From: Rhizobium sp. C1
GTDB lineage: Bacteria; Pseudomonadota; Alphaproteobacteria; Rhizobiales; Rhizobiaceae
NCBI RefSeq assembly: GCF_021026335.1
Contig: NZ_JAJNCY010000001.1
Location: 806,001 to 870,000 of the forward strand
Length of the DNA stretch: 64,000 nucleotides
Reading direction: 5' to 3'
Below are positions 1 through 9,373 of this stretch, in pieces. A program made the position numbers and the translations under genes. Position 1 is the first letter of the stretch, and each line of letters begins with the position of its first letter. A model generated the notes under the pieces. It did not search any database. It was not told the DNA's origin and saw only the letters and a list, made by a program, of their open reading frames with translations.

Positions 1-1932
1 CTGCGGCGCGACTATCCCTCCGGTGACGGTGTAATCACCGTCCTGAAGGATGTCGATCTCACGATCAAGCGCGGCGAGATGGTCGCGATCGTCGGGCCGT
101 CCGGGTCGGGCAAGTCGACGTTGATGAACCTCATCGGCCTGCTCGATAGCCCCACCTCCGGCAGCTACATCGTCTCCGGCCGAGAGACGAGCAAACTCGA
201 CAGCGACGAGCGTTCGGCGCTGCGGCGCGAGCATTTCGGGTTCATCTTCCAGCGCTATCACCTGCTGCCGGAACTGACGGCGCTGGGCAATGTCGAGGTG
301 CCGGCGATCTATGCGGGTGCAGACCGCAAGCGGCGGCAGACGCGCGCCGGCGAATTGTTGACACGGCTCGGCATTCCGGACCGGCTCGACCATCGCCCTG
401 GGCAGCTTTCGGGCGGTCAGCAGCAGCGCGTCTCCATTGCCCGTGCCCTGATGAATGCCGGCGATGTGATTCTGGCCGATGAGCCCACCGGCGCCCTTGA
501 TCAGGCAAGCGGCGAGGAAGTGCTGAAGATCCTCGACGAGCTTAATGCCGAGGGCAAGACGGTCATCATCGTCACGCATGACATGAATGTCGCGCGCCGC
601 GCCGGGCGGATCATCGAGATTGCCGATGGCGTGATTGTCGCGGATCACGTCAATTCCGAGAAGGTCTTCGCCGAGGCTGACGTACCGGTCGCCACTCAGA
701 CACAAATGCGAAAGGGCTTCGGGCTCTTCCGCATGGCCGACCGTTTCCGCGAGGCTTTTGCCATGGCGCTGCTGGCGCTGAAGGCGCATCGGCTGCGGAC
801 CTTTCTCACCATGCTTGGGATCATCATCGGGATTGCATCGGTGGTCTGTGTGGTCGCGCTCGGCGAAGGGTCGCAGCGCAAGGTGCTGGAGAATATCTCA
901 AGCCTTGGCACGAACACACTGGAAATCTTTCCCGGCACCGGTTTCGGTGATCTTCGCTCGAACCGCGTGACCACGCTGGTCGTGGCGGATGCGGATGCGC
1001 TGGCGGGGCTTTCCTATGTCAGCGCGGTGACTCCTACGGTCTCGAAAAACGCGACGGCGCGTTTCGGCTCTGTCGCGGCGAATGCGCTGGTGAACGGTGT
1101 GGGACCGCAATATTTCGCGGTGCGCGGTTCGAAGCTGACGGCGGGCAAGCTCTTCGGCGACGATGAGGTGGCGAACCTCACGCAGGATGCCGTCATCGAT
1201 TCGGACACCGCCAATGCGCTCTTCGGCGACAGCGGCATCGATCCCGTCGGCCAGACGGTGTTTCTGGGCGATGTGCCCGTACGCATCATCGGCGTCATTG
1301 CCCCGCAGCAAGGTGGGTTCGGCGGGCGCAACAACCTGAACCTCTACATGCCCTATACCAGCGTGCAGGCGCGTTTCGATGGTCGCCGGGCGCTTCGATC
1401 CATCACCGTGCGGATCGCCGACGATGCGGCAACCGATATCGCTGAAGCGGGTGTCACGCAGTTCCTCACCGACCGGCACGGGAAGAAGGACTTCTTCATC
1501 CTCAATACCGACGATATCCGCCAGACGATCACCCAGACGACGCAGACGCTGACGCTGCTGGTGGCGGCGATTGCCGTCATCTCGCTGATCGTCGGCGGGA
1601 TCGGGGTGATGAATATCATGCTGGTCTCCGTGTCCGAACGCATAGGGGAGATCGGCGTGCGCATGGCGGTGGGAGCGCGCCGTGCGGATATCCTGCAGCA
1701 GTTCCTGATTGAAGCCGTGCTGGTCTGCCTCATTGGCGGCGGACTAGGCATTGCGCTCGCGCTCGGCTTCGGCTGGGCGTTCAATGCGGCCAATGTCGGA
1801 TTCTCGCTGGTGTTTTCGAGTGGGTCGATCAAAGTCGCCTTCTTCTGCTCCTTCCTCATCGGCGTCGTCTTCGGCTTCCTGCCGGCGCGCAATGCCTCGC
1901 GGCTCGACCCGGTGGCGGCGCTGGCAAGGTGA
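1..1932 (+). CDS. macB: MacB-type ABC exporter, ATPase-permease fusion (5' end outside window)
   Basis: The reading frame is open from base 1, so the N-terminus lies upstream of the window; 643 residues are visible. The N-terminal ABC ATPase has Walker A GPSGSGKST at about visible residues 32-40, signature LSGGQQQR near 136, Walker B ILADEPTGALD near 158 and the H-loop VTHD near 191. A first membrane helix at about 265-287 is followed by a MacB periplasmic core. Three C-terminal helices (about 519-541, 570-595 and 612-630) form an FtsX-like domain ending RLDPVAALAR. This is the MacB arrangement of one chain carrying ATPase and permease. MacB proteins work with a MacA adaptor and an outer-membrane channel to export macrolides, peptides or siderophores. 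The substrate here is unknown; a macA partner would be expected upstream. Confidence 0.9.
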   Translation: MRRDYPSGDGVITVLKDVDLTIKRGEMVAIVGPSGSGKSTLMNLIGLLDSPTSGSYIVSGRETSKLDSDERSALRREHFGFIFQRYHLLPELTALGNVEVPAIYAGADRKRRQTRAGELLTRLGIPDRLDHRPGQLSGGQQQRVSIARALMNAGDVILADEPTGALDQASGEEVLKILDELNAEGKTVIIVTHDMNVARRAGRIIEIADGVIVADHVNSEKVFAEADVPVATQTQMRKGFGLFRMADRFREAFAMALLALKAHRLRTFLTMLGIIIGIASVVCVVALGEGSQRKVLENISSLGTNTLEIFPGTGFGDLRSNRVTTLVVADADALAGLSYVSAVTPTVSKNATARFGSVAANALVNGVGPQYFAVRGSKLTAGKLFGDDEVANLTQDAVIDSDTANALFGDSGIDPVGQTVFLGDVPVRIIGVIAPQQGGFGGRNNLNLYMPYTSVQARFDGRRALRSITVRIADDAATDIAEAGVTQFLTDRHGKKDFFILNTDDIRQTITQTTQTLTLLVAAIAVISLIVGGIGVMNIMLVSVSERIGEIGVRMAVGARRADILQQFLIEAVLVCLIGGGLGIALALGFGWAFNAANVGFSLVFSSGSIKVAFFCSFLIGVVFGFLPARNASRLDPVAALAR

Positions 1933-2010
1933 CACGATGTGGAAAAGCCCGCCAAGCCTTGACCCGCCGGGCATCGCGATAGACAAGATGCCGCAGATGA
2001 AGGGCAGGAT

Positions 2011-3813
2011 ATGGCACAACCGATCGATCCCGCACCGCAGACATTCCTGAATGTCGAGCGGTCGATCAGCGGACAGCGCTGGGTTTCGCGGCTGGGGCAG
2101 GCGGGCGAAAACCGGGCGCTCGCGATGGCGCAGCTGCACGGCATACCGGAGCTGATCGCCCGGGTGCTGGCGGGGCGGGGTGTGTCGGTGGACGATGCGC
2201 CGGCCTTTCTCGATCCAACCATCCGAAACCTCATGCCAGATCCCTCGACCCTCACCGATTGCGACAAGGCGGCCGGCCGGATCGCCAAGGCCGTTATGCG
2301 GGGCGAGCGTGTGGCGATCTTTGGCGACTACGACGTCGACGGCGCGGCGTCTTCGGCGCTGCTCTACCGGTTCCTCACGCATTTCGGCGTCGAAGCGACG
2401 ATCTATATTCCCGATCGCATTTTTGAAGGCTATGGACCGAACCCTGCGGCCATCGGTCAGCTGATCGACAATGGCGCGCAGCTCATCGTCACAGTCGACT
2501 GCGGCTCGACCAGTCACGAGTCGCTGGCGGTTGCCGCCGAGCGCAACATCGATGTCGTCGTCATCGATCACCATCAGGTGACACACGAGCTCCCGGTCGC
2601 ACTTGCGCTGGTCAATCCGAACCGCGAGGACGATTTGTCGGGGCAGGGCCATCTTTGCGCGGCGGGCGTCGTCTTCCTTGTCCTGGTGGCGACGCTGCGC
2701 CTTCTCAAGGAACAGGGCCATCCGGCAGCAGGCACGGTCGACCTGCTGTCGTTTCTCGATCTGGTGGCGCTCGCCACGGTCTGCGATGTCGTGCCACTGA
2801 AGGGGCTGAACCGTGCCTATGTGGTGAAAGGCCTGATTGCAGCGCGACATCAGAAGAATGCCGGTCTGGCAGCGCTGCTGAAGGTCGCCGGTCTCTCGGG
2901 TCCCGTCACGCCTTACCATCTCGGCTTTCTCATCGGCCCGCGCATCAATGCCGGCGGGCGGATCAGTGATGCTGCGCTGGGAAGCCGGCTGCTGACGCTG
3001 GACGATCCGGTCGAGGCCGGTGAAATCGCCGAGCGGCTGGACGGGTTGAACCGCGAGCGGCAGGCGATGGAAATTGCCATGCTCGAACAGGCCGAAGCCG
3101 AAGTGCTGGCCGAATACGGCACGGCCGAGAAAGCCTCGATTCTGGTGACGGCCAGCACGCAATGGCATCCCGGCATTGTCGGACTGCTGGCGGCGCGGCT
3201 GAAGGAAAAATTCCAGCGGCCGGCCTTTGCGATCGCTTTCGATCCCTCGGGCAAAGGGTCAGGCTCTGGCCGCTCCATTGCAGGCTTCGACCTGGGGCGC
3301 ATGGTGCGCGCGGCCGTGGACGAAGGCCTGCTGATCAAGGGCGGCGGCCATGCCATGGCGGCGGGGCTGACGGTCGAGCGCTCCAAGCTCGGCGCGATGC
3401 GCGCCTTTTTCGAGGAGCATGCGGGCAGCGCCGTTCTCGATATAGCGGCGGGCGCATCGCTGAAGATCGACGGCGCGCTTTCCGCTTCGGGGGCAACGCT
3501 GGAACTGATCGATCTGATCGAGCAGGCGGGCCCCTATGGCTCCGGCCATTCGCAGCCGGTCTTTGCGCTGCCGTCGCACAAGATCCTCGATGCGCGACAG
3601 GTGGGCGTCAATCACATCAAGGTCAGTATCGAGGGGTTGGATCGCACGCGGCTGGAGGCCATTGCCTTCCGCGCCATCGGAACGCCGCTTGGCGACCTGC
3701 TGCTCGCTTCGCGCGGTGCCTCGCTGCATCTCGCCGGCACGCTGTCGGCGGATATGTGGCAGAGTGCGCGGCGCGTGCAGTTGCGCATCGTCGATGCGGC
3801 GAAGATGTTCTGA
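2011..3813 (+). CDS. recJ: Single-stranded-DNA-specific exonuclease RecJ
   Basis: This 600-residue protein has the DHH phosphoesterase motifs of RecJ: GDYDVDG at about 105-111, DCGS, IDHH at 185-188, CAAGVVF and a DLVALATVCDVVPL stretch. A DHHA1 domain follows with GRSIAGFDLG and GGGHAMAAG near 444-452, then a C-terminal OB-type region. RecJ degrades single-stranded DNA 5' to 3' in recombinational and mismatch repair, using Mn2+ or Mg2+ bound by the Asp/His motifs. The ATG is preceded by AGGGCAGG at good spacing. The gene starts 78 bases after the upstream exporter gene, so co-transcription is possible. Confidence 0.97.
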   Translation: MAQPIDPAPQTFLNVERSISGQRWVSRLGQAGENRALAMAQLHGIPELIARVLAGRGVSVDDAPAFLDPTIRNLMPDPSTLTDCDKAAGRIAKAVMRGERVAIFGDYDVDGAASSALLYRFLTHFGVEATIYIPDRIFEGYGPNPAAIGQLIDNGAQLIVTVDCGSTSHESLAVAAERNIDVVVIDHHQVTHELPVALALVNPNREDDLSGQGHLCAAGVVFLVLVATLRLLKEQGHPAAGTVDLLSFLDLVALATVCDVVPLKGLNRAYVVKGLIAARHQKNAGLAALLKVAGLSGPVTPYHLGFLIGPRINAGGRISDAALGSRLLTLDDPVEAGEIAERLDGLNRERQAMEIAMLEQAEAEVLAEYGTAEKASILVTASTQWHPGIVGLLAARLKEKFQRPAFAIAFDPSGKGSGSGRSIAGFDLGRMVRAAVDEGLLIKGGGHAMAAGLTVERSKLGAMRAFFEEHAGSAVLDIAAGASLKIDGALSASGATLELIDLIEQAGPYGSGHSQPVFALPSHKILDARQVGVNHIKVSIEGLDRTRLEAIAFRAIGTPLGDLLLASRGASLHLAGTLSADMWQSARRVQLRIVDAAKMF

Positions 3814-3848
3814 AACGGTCGCCTGTTTCAAAGCGGGTCCGGAACGCC

Positions 3849-4406
3849 TCAGACGTCGATGCAAAGGCCGGCATAGCCGTCACGCGCCGCCATTGCCCGT
3901 TGTTCCTGTCCATCTTCGGCTTGCTTGAGCACCGCGATCACGTCTGCAGCTTTGGCCGCCAGCGGCAGGCGCAGGCGCAGTTCCTCGATCAGCGCGGCCT
4001 TCGCGCTCACGCCCGCTGCTTCTGCCATCGTGCGGCTGTCGAAGACAAGGCCGGCAAGCCGGGGAATGGCACGATTGAAACTCGCGAGACCCAGCGCCGC
4101 CTTCGCGGTATCCAGGCTGGCGAGCAGCAGAAGACTGAGCGGGGCAAGGCCACGATTGGCCTCCGCGACACGCATGAGCGCACTTGCCTTCTCGATATCT
4201 GCCGGCGTTTCCACACCGCAAACCGCGACACCTTGCCAATCCTCCCGGGAAAGGCGCGTCATCAAGGCTCGATCATCTGCCAGCGTGCGCGGGACCGAGA
4301 ACTCAAGAAACGTCATGCCCCTGCGCAAGGGACCGGAGGTCGCGTGGCTCACGGTGATGACACCGCGAGCCGTCTCGTGGCGAAGGAGGACATTCATGCG
4401 CGCCAT
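3849..4406 (-). CDS. Shortened CitE/HpcH-aldolase-like protein
   Basis: This 185-residue reading frame is convergent with recJ. Its middle and end resemble the C-terminal two thirds of the citrate lyase beta-subunit (CitE)/HpcH aldolase family. GVAVCGVETPADIEKA matches the usual LPKVE...D block, LLLASLDTA matches the usual IETA block, IPRLAGLVFDS matches the R-x-xG-x-xFG-x-xD block, and AMAARDGYAGLCIDV matches the usual C-terminal A-x-x-GFDG-x-x-xIHP. Family members are about 270-300 residues, so the N-terminal barrel strands are missing, and usual acidic positions are altered (IETA to SLDTA, FGAED to FDSRT). No strong ribosome site precedes either start (4406 or 4397). It may be a decaying copy or a diverged small protein with no catalytic role. 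The family assignment is by motif reading only. Confidence 0.55.
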   Translation of the reverse strand: MARMNVLLRHETARGVITVSHATSGPLRRGMTFLEFSVPRTLADDRALMTRLSREDWQGVAVCGVETPADIEKASALMRVAEANRGLAPLSLLLLASLDTAKAALGLASFNRAIPRLAGLVFDSRTMAEAAGVSAKAALIEELRLRLPLAAKAADVIAVLKQAEDGQEQRAMAARDGYAGLCIDV

Positions 4407-4484
4407 TCATGGTTAAGGGTTCAACTACCGGCATGGTAAAGGAATCTTAAACCAATTCCAGCCTAAGCTCCGTGGAAGTTGGAC

Positions 4485-5642
4485 ATGAGTCATTTCAGGG
4501 GCAAACGGTTGATTTTCGGAACTTTCCTGCGTCGTTCGGACAGGACCAAGACCCAAGACAGGGTCGAGCCCGTCAGCGAGTCGTCCGTGCCTGCGGCTCT
4601 GCCCGATCTTGCCGGCGAAAAGCGCCGGGCGCTTGATCTCGCCTCCACCTATCTGCTCGATGATCTCTCTCCCAAGGTCCGTCTTTCGCTGGCGGAGGCG
4701 CTCGCCGAAGATGGCGGTGCGCCGCGTCCCGTGATTCTCGCGCTGACGGAAGACAGGCCCGACATTGCAGCAACCGTCATAGCACGCTCTCCGGTTCTGA
4801 CCGACAACGATCTGATTGACATCGTCGGCCGCGGGGGGCCGGAAATGCGCGCGGCCGTCTCCGTGCGCAAATGCGTTTCCGTCCCTGTCGCTGCTGCGCT
4901 GGCACAGGTGGGCGGGCGCTTCGAGATCGCTCTTCTTCTGCGTAATCCCGGTGCGCACATGACGGCAAATGTCATGGTCCGGCTGGCATCTCGTTGCGGG
5001 AAAGATGCGACGATCCGCGAGCTTCTTCTCGCTCGCGAGGAACTGCCGGTCACCGCGCGTCATATCCTGATCGAGAAGATCGGCGATACGCTGACCGATG
5101 CCGATCTGGTGACGGCCCTGCTTCCGCCGCGCAAGCGGGAGCGCATCCGGCGGGAGGCTTGCGAAGCCGCGCTCGTTCGGGTGCTGGGGCTTGCCGGAGA
5201 ATCCGAACTGGCCGAAATGGTAGAACATCTCCGCCTCGAGGGCCGGCTTTCCACCATGTTCCTCATCCATGCGCTCTGCGCCGGGCGGACTGGCTTCTTT
5301 GCCGAAGTGATTTCGAATCTGTCGGGCGTTGCCCGGGTGCGTTCGCGGGCGATCCTGGCTTCCGGGCGGCCCCGGGCCGTGCGGGCGCTGATCGAGGCGG
5401 CCGGCATCGACCGCGAGGTCTCCGACGTCTTTTGCGAGGCCGTTGCGATCTGGCGTGAGGAGGGCGGCGACTTGCCCGGCGATACCGGGATTTTCCTGCG
5501 CCTTGCCGAGCGGTGCCGGGCACAGAAGGACCTTTCCGCGGCGGCACATACTCTGGTCGACTCTGTCGAGCGACTGGCAATTACGGAGATGCGTCAGATG
5601 GCAAAGGCCTATGTGCACGAGCTCCTGAGCGAGGCAGCGTAA
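4485..5642 (+). CDS. DUF2336 domain-containing protein
   Basis: The protein is about 385 residues with the alpha-helical, HEAT-like repeats typical of DUF2336, a family found widely in alphaproteobacteria with no settled biochemical role. Visible repeat blocks include LSPKVRLSLAEALAED, APRPVILALTEDRPDIAATV, NDLIDIVGRGGPEMRAAV and the later SELAEMVEHLRLEGRLSTM. The ATG at 4485 was chosen because GGAAG sits six bases upstream; a TTG at 4479 is an in-frame alternative. No signal peptide or membrane helix is evident, so it is probably cytoplasmic. The upstream region is shared with the divergent CitE-like gene and carries a CtrA-like half site. Confidence 0.85.
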   Translation: MSHFRGKRLIFGTFLRRSDRTKTQDRVEPVSESSVPAALPDLAGEKRRALDLASTYLLDDLSPKVRLSLAEALAEDGGAPRPVILALTEDRPDIAATVIARSPVLTDNDLIDIVGRGGPEMRAAVSVRKCVSVPVAAALAQVGGRFEIALLLRNPGAHMTANVMVRLASRCGKDATIRELLLAREELPVTARHILIEKIGDTLTDADLVTALLPPRKRERIRREACEAALVRVLGLAGESELAEMVEHLRLEGRLSTMFLIHALCAGRTGFFAEVISNLSGVARVRSRAILASGRPRAVRALIEAAGIDREVSDVFCEAVAIWREEGGDLPGDTGIFLRLAERCRAQKDLSAAAHTLVDSVERLAITEMRQMAKAYVHELLSEAA

Positions 5643-5788
5643 GCCTGTCCGGATTGCGTTTCGCGATATTGACGGCGGGTTGTGCAACTTGTTATCAATT
5701 ATTTTGTTTGATGAATTTTTTTCCCGAGACCAGCGGCGTTCAATTGGGGGCTGCCGCCTATTTCTTTTGTTTCGGGCAGGGGGATATT

Positions 5789-6544
5789 ATGAAGAGACGT
5801 GATCTGATGCGCGGTTTCATCGCGCTGGGTGGCTGTGCCGTGTGCGCGGGCGTGGCCAAGGCCTCGGAAGGGGTTCATTGGGAATACAACGGCGAGCATG
5901 GCCCGGATCACTGGGGCAAGATGGATAAGGCCTATGAGGTCTGCTCCATGGGCGGCCAGCAGTCGCCGATCAACATTACATCCGCCATCAAGGCCGAGGT
6001 CGCTCCGATGAGCATCTCGTGGAAGAAGAGCGCCGCCAAGATCGTCAACAACGGTCACACGATCCAGATCAACATGCCGGAAGGGTCTTCGATCACCCGT
6101 GACGGCAAGGTCTACGATCTGCTGCAGTTCCACTTCCATGCGCCGAGCGAACATCTCGTCGACGGCAAGGCCTATCCGATGGAAGTTCACTTCGTTCACA
6201 AGAACAAGAAGGACGGTGATCTGGCGGTTCTCGGCGTTTTCATTGCGCCTGACAAGAAGAACGATACGATGGCCATGCTGGCAAAGAACTTCCCGAAGGC
6301 CGCAGGAGCTGAGGCCACGCTGGAGGCTTTCACGCCCCGCGATCTGCTGCCGGCAGGTCTCGAATACTGGACCTATGAGGGTTCGCTGACCACGCCGCCC
6401 TGCAGCGAGGTCGTGACATGGATGGTGGCGCGCAAGCCGATCAAGGTCGCCAAGGCCTCAATCGATGCGTTTACCGCGATCTACGCGAACAATGCGCGTC
6501 CGGTCACGCCGCTCAACCGGCGGCTCGTCCTGATGTCGAAGTAA
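5789..6544 (+). CDS. Alpha-class carbonic anhydrase, exported
   Basis: This 251-residue protein interconverts CO2 and bicarbonate. The zinc ligands of the alpha class are visible as FHFHAPSEH (two His) and EVHFVH (third His). The two cysteines that normally form the disulfide are in YEVCSMGGQQSPIN and TTPPCSEV. The N-terminus KRRDLMRGFIALGGCAVCAG has a twin-arginine-like pattern and a probable cleavage after AKA near residue 27, so periplasmic location, possibly by the Tat route, is likely. The start follows GCAGGGGGAT, a good ribosome site. The gene stands alone behind a 146-base AT-richer leader and is followed by two hairpins. Confidence 0.95.
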   Translation: MKRRDLMRGFIALGGCAVCAGVAKASEGVHWEYNGEHGPDHWGKMDKAYEVCSMGGQQSPINITSAIKAEVAPMSISWKKSAAKIVNNGHTIQINMPEGSSITRDGKVYDLLQFHFHAPSEHLVDGKAYPMEVHFVHKNKKDGDLAVLGVFIAPDKKNDTMAMLAKNFPKAAGAEATLEAFTPRDLLPAGLEYWTYEGSLTTPPCSEVVTWMVARKPIKVAKASIDAFTAIYANNARPVTPLNRRLVLMSK

Positions 6545-6562
6545 GCCAGGCTTCGGCCGGCT
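6542..6562 (+). terminator. Hairpin with TTCG loop directly after the carbonic anhydrase stop
   Basis: AAGCC(A)GGC pairs with GCCGGCTT around a TTCG tetraloop, with one bulged A, starting at the stop codon. Only a short T run follows, so it may act together with the next hairpin. Confidence 0.4.
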
Positions 6563-6589
6563 TTCACATTCGCTGTATTCGATCTGGAA

Positions 6590-6630
6590 ACTGCCCGTCT
6601 CATATCGAGGCGGGCAGTCTTGCTTTGGGC
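6590..6630 (+). terminator. Probable terminator downstream of the carbonic anhydrase gene
   Basis: ACTGCCCG (6590-6597) pairs perfectly with CGGGCAGT (6611-6618), and an inner CTC/GAG pair extends the stem. It is followed by TCTTGCTTT. This lies between the anhydrase gene and the convergent small exported-protein gene. Confidence 0.55.
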
Positions 6631-6695
6631 TGCGTGCTGTTTTCTGTCGTGACGGTTTGCGCAGCAGCCGGCGCTTCCCGGGTCTACTGCAGGCG

Positions 6696-7151
6696 TCACT
6701 CCGGCGCGATCTTGCGGACGACCCAGCTATAGCCGTCCGCAATGACATGGACCGGCTTGCCAACGGTTTGCTTGATGCCATCGGTTGTCGGGATCGCTTC
6801 CTTGATCGCACCAAAGGTGCGTTCGAGAAGATTGGGTTTCGGCGCTTGCTGGGATGCCGTCTCGGACGGTTGAGACGGCTGGGTCGGCGTTTGCTGGGGT
6901 GGCGCCTGCTGTTGCTGATGGATGGCGTTGTCCTGCATCGCCTCTGCCTTGCCGACTTCAGGCGACTGGCAGATGGCGATCACCATCGGATATTTGGCAT
7001 TGGAGAACCGCGCCAGTTCCTGCTCGCTGTCCTTGTCACAGGCGGCGACCGTTTCCCATCTCGGTTCGCTCAGCGAAAGCTGCGTACACGTCGTCGCGCT
7101 GTCGTCGCAGCCCATGATCGCCATGACGATCATCGCAGTCTTGACCTGCAT
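6696..7151 (-). CDS. Small hypothetical exported protein
   Basis: The frame gives 151 residues from the ATG at 7151, which is preceded by GGGAAGAG. The N-terminus MQVKTAMIVMAIMGCDDSA is a short hydrophobic segment ending at a Cys, which could be a weak lipoprotein-like or signal-anchor sequence. It is followed by further cysteines (TTCTQL, VAACDKD, AICQSP), a Gln/Pro-rich linker (QQQQAPPQQTPTQPSQPS) and a conserved-looking tail, GKPVHVIADGYSWVVRK. I do not recognise a named family. The tail and the paired cysteines suggest a folded periplasmic domain tethered by the linker. It lies downstream of parE on the same strand. Confidence 0.7.
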   Translation of the reverse strand: MQVKTAMIVMAIMGCDDSATTCTQLSLSEPRWETVAACDKDSEQELARFSNAKYPMVIAICQSPEVGKAEAMQDNAIHQQQQAPPQQTPTQPSQPSETASQQAPKPNLLERTFGAIKEAIPTTDGIKQTVGKPVHVIADGYSWVVRKIAPE

Positions 7152-7282
7152 CTCTTCCCGTCCATCCCTTGTCGCATGGCGCACGCCATGCTGAAACACC
7201 CGCTCATCCCGTTATAAGCCGGAATATCACGGAACTGTGGCAGTCGTTCAACGGCAGGATCGGCCGGGGCGGCGCAAACCGC

Positions 7283-9373
7283 TCAGATATCAAGGTTTTC
7301 GGCGAAGGCGGCGCGGTCCTGGATGAAGCGGAAGCGGGCTTCCGGCTTCGTGCCCATCAGCGCATCGACCGAATCGCGCGTGCCTTCCGGATCTTCCCGG
7401 TCGACATCGACGCGCAGAAGCGTGCGCGTCTTCGGGTTCATCGTCGTTTCCTTCAGCTGGTCCGACGACATTTCCCCGAGACCTTTGAAGCGACTGACTT
7501 CGACCTTGCCGCGGCCGGTGAATTCCTTGGCCATCAGTTCTGCGCGGTGGATGTCGTCGCGGGCATAGAGCGTCTTGCCACCCTGCGTCAGCTTGTAGAG
7601 CGGCGGCACGGCCAGGAAAAGGTGCCCTTCGCGGATCAGCTCCGGCATTTCCTGGTAGAAGAACGTGATCAGCAGCGAGGCGATATGGGCTCCGTCGACG
7701 TCGGCATCGGTCATGATGATGATGCGGTCGTAGCGGAGATCTTCCTCGCGATACTTCGTCCGTGTGCCACAGCCGAGCGCCTGGATGAGATCGGAGATCT
7801 GCTGGTTGGCGCCAAGCTTTTCGCGGCCGGCGCTGGCAACGTTGAGGATCTTGCCGCGCAAGGGCAGGATTGCCTGGTTGGCGCGGTTGCGCGCCTGCTT
7901 GGCGGAGCCGCCAGCCGAGTCGCCTTCGACGATGAAGAGTTCCGCACCTTCCGCCGTGTTCTGGGCGCAGTCGGCAAGCTTGCCGGGCAGGCGCAGCTTG
8001 CGCACGGCCGTCTTGCGGTTGACTTCCTTTTCCTTGCGGCGGCGCATGCGCTCTTCGGAGCGCTCGATCACCCATTCGAGAAGCTTGTCGGCCTCTTGCG
8101 GGTTTCCGGCGAGGAAGTGGTCAAAGGGGTCGCGCAGCGCGTTCTCGACGATGCGCTGGGCCTCGACGGTCGCGAGCTTGTCCTTGGTCTGGCCCACGAA
8201 TTCAGGCTCGCGGATGAAGACGGAGAGCATGCCATAGGCCGAGATCATCACGTCGTCGGTGGTGATGTTGGCGGCGCGCTTGTTCTGTGTCAGTTCCGCG
8301 TAGTTCTTCAGACCCTTGGTGAGCGCAATGCGCAGCCCTGCCTCGTGCGTGCCGCCTTCGGGCGTCGGGATCGTATTGCAATACGAATTGAGGATCGCGT
8401 CGCCGCCATACCAGGTGATCGCCCATTCGAGCGCGCCGTGGCCGCCGGTCTTCTCCGTCTTGCCGGCGAAGATTTCGCGGGTGACGGTGAAGTCCTTGCC
8501 GAGCGATGCCTGCAGATAGTCCTTCAGACCGCCGGGGAAGTGGAAGACCGCCTTTTCAGGGATCTCGCCGCTTTCCGGCAGGATCGACGGATCGCAGTTC
8601 CAGCGGATTTCGACGCCGCCGAAGAGATAGGCCTTGGAACGCGCCATGCGGAAGATGCGGGCGGGCACGAACTTGGCGCCGGCGCCGAAAATCTGCGGGT
8701 CGGGATGGAAGCGTGTGCGCGTACCGCGACGGTTATGCACATCGCCCAGTTCTTCGAGCGGTCCCTGCGGGATGCCGCGCGAGAAGCGCTGGCGATAGAG
8801 CTTCTTGTTACGCGCGACCTCGACTTCAAGGAGATCGGAAAGCGCGTTGACGACCGAGATGCCCACACCGTGCAGACCGCCGGAGGTCTCGTAGGCTTTG
8901 CCGTCGAACTTGCCGCCTGCATGGAGCTTCGTCATGATGACTTCCAGCGTCGACTTGCCCGGCGCCTGCGGGTGTTCTTCGACCGGGATACCGCGGCCGT
9001 TGTCGGTGACGGTCAGGCAACCATCGGCATCGAGGCTGACCTCGATGAAGTTGGCGTGGCCGGCCACGGCTTCGTCCATCGAGTTGTCGATGACTTCGGC
9101 GAAGAGGTGGTGCAGCGCCTTCTCGTCCGTGCCGCCGATATACATGCCGGGGCGCATGCGGACGGGTTCGAGGCCTTCGAGAACGCGAATCGAGGATGCG
9201 CCATAATCGTCGCCGGACGATTTCGGTGGCGGCGGTGGCGCGGCGGAGGCAGGGGCCGACACAGGCTGCGGGCGCGCGGGCGCTGCCTGCGCCGCGACGA
9301 CCTCGGTCTGTCCGGCTGCATTGTCAGCGGCCTTCGGGGCCATGCTCGCAAAAAGATCGTTCGAATTATCCAT
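7283..9373 (-). CDS. parE: DNA topoisomerase IV subunit B
   Basis: This 696-residue protein is the ATPase subunit of topoisomerase IV, which decatenates daughter chromosomes with ParC. A Pro/Ala-rich N-terminal extension of about 50 residues precedes the GHKL ATPase domain, which has EVIDNSMDEAVAGH, DNGRGIPV and GGLHGVGISVVNALS. The TOPRIM domain has EGDSAGGSAK near 480 and MTDADVDGAHI near 552, and the C-terminus carries FKGLGEMSSDQLKETTM. The length and the absence of a large TOPRIM insert fit ParE better than GyrB. It stands alone with a 207-base divergent promoter region shared with the hydrolase gene. Confidence 0.95.
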   Translation of the reverse strand: MDNSNDLFASMAPKAADNAAGQTEVVAAQAAPARPQPVSAPASAAPPPPPKSSGDDYGASSIRVLEGLEPVRMRPGMYIGGTDEKALHHLFAEVIDNSMDEAVAGHANFIEVSLDADGCLTVTDNGRGIPVEEHPQAPGKSTLEVIMTKLHAGGKFDGKAYETSGGLHGVGISVVNALSDLLEVEVARNKKLYRQRFSRGIPQGPLEELGDVHNRRGTRTRFHPDPQIFGAGAKFVPARIFRMARSKAYLFGGVEIRWNCDPSILPESGEIPEKAVFHFPGGLKDYLQASLGKDFTVTREIFAGKTEKTGGHGALEWAITWYGGDAILNSYCNTIPTPEGGTHEAGLRIALTKGLKNYAELTQNKRAANITTDDVMISAYGMLSVFIREPEFVGQTKDKLATVEAQRIVENALRDPFDHFLAGNPQEADKLLEWVIERSEERMRRRKEKEVNRKTAVRKLRLPGKLADCAQNTAEGAELFIVEGDSAGGSAKQARNRANQAILPLRGKILNVASAGREKLGANQQISDLIQALGCGTRTKYREEDLRYDRIIIMTDADVDGAHIASLLITFFYQEMPELIREGHLFLAVPPLYKLTQGGKTLYARDDIHRAELMAKEFTGRGKVEVSRFKGLGEMSSDQLKETTMNPKTRTLLRVDVDREDPEGTRDSVDALMGTKPEARFRFIQDRAAFAENLDI

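Noticed and set aside
3811-3830. TGAAAC/GTTTCA inverted repeat after recJ as a terminator
   Set aside because: Only six AT-rich pairs with no T tract; too weak to call.
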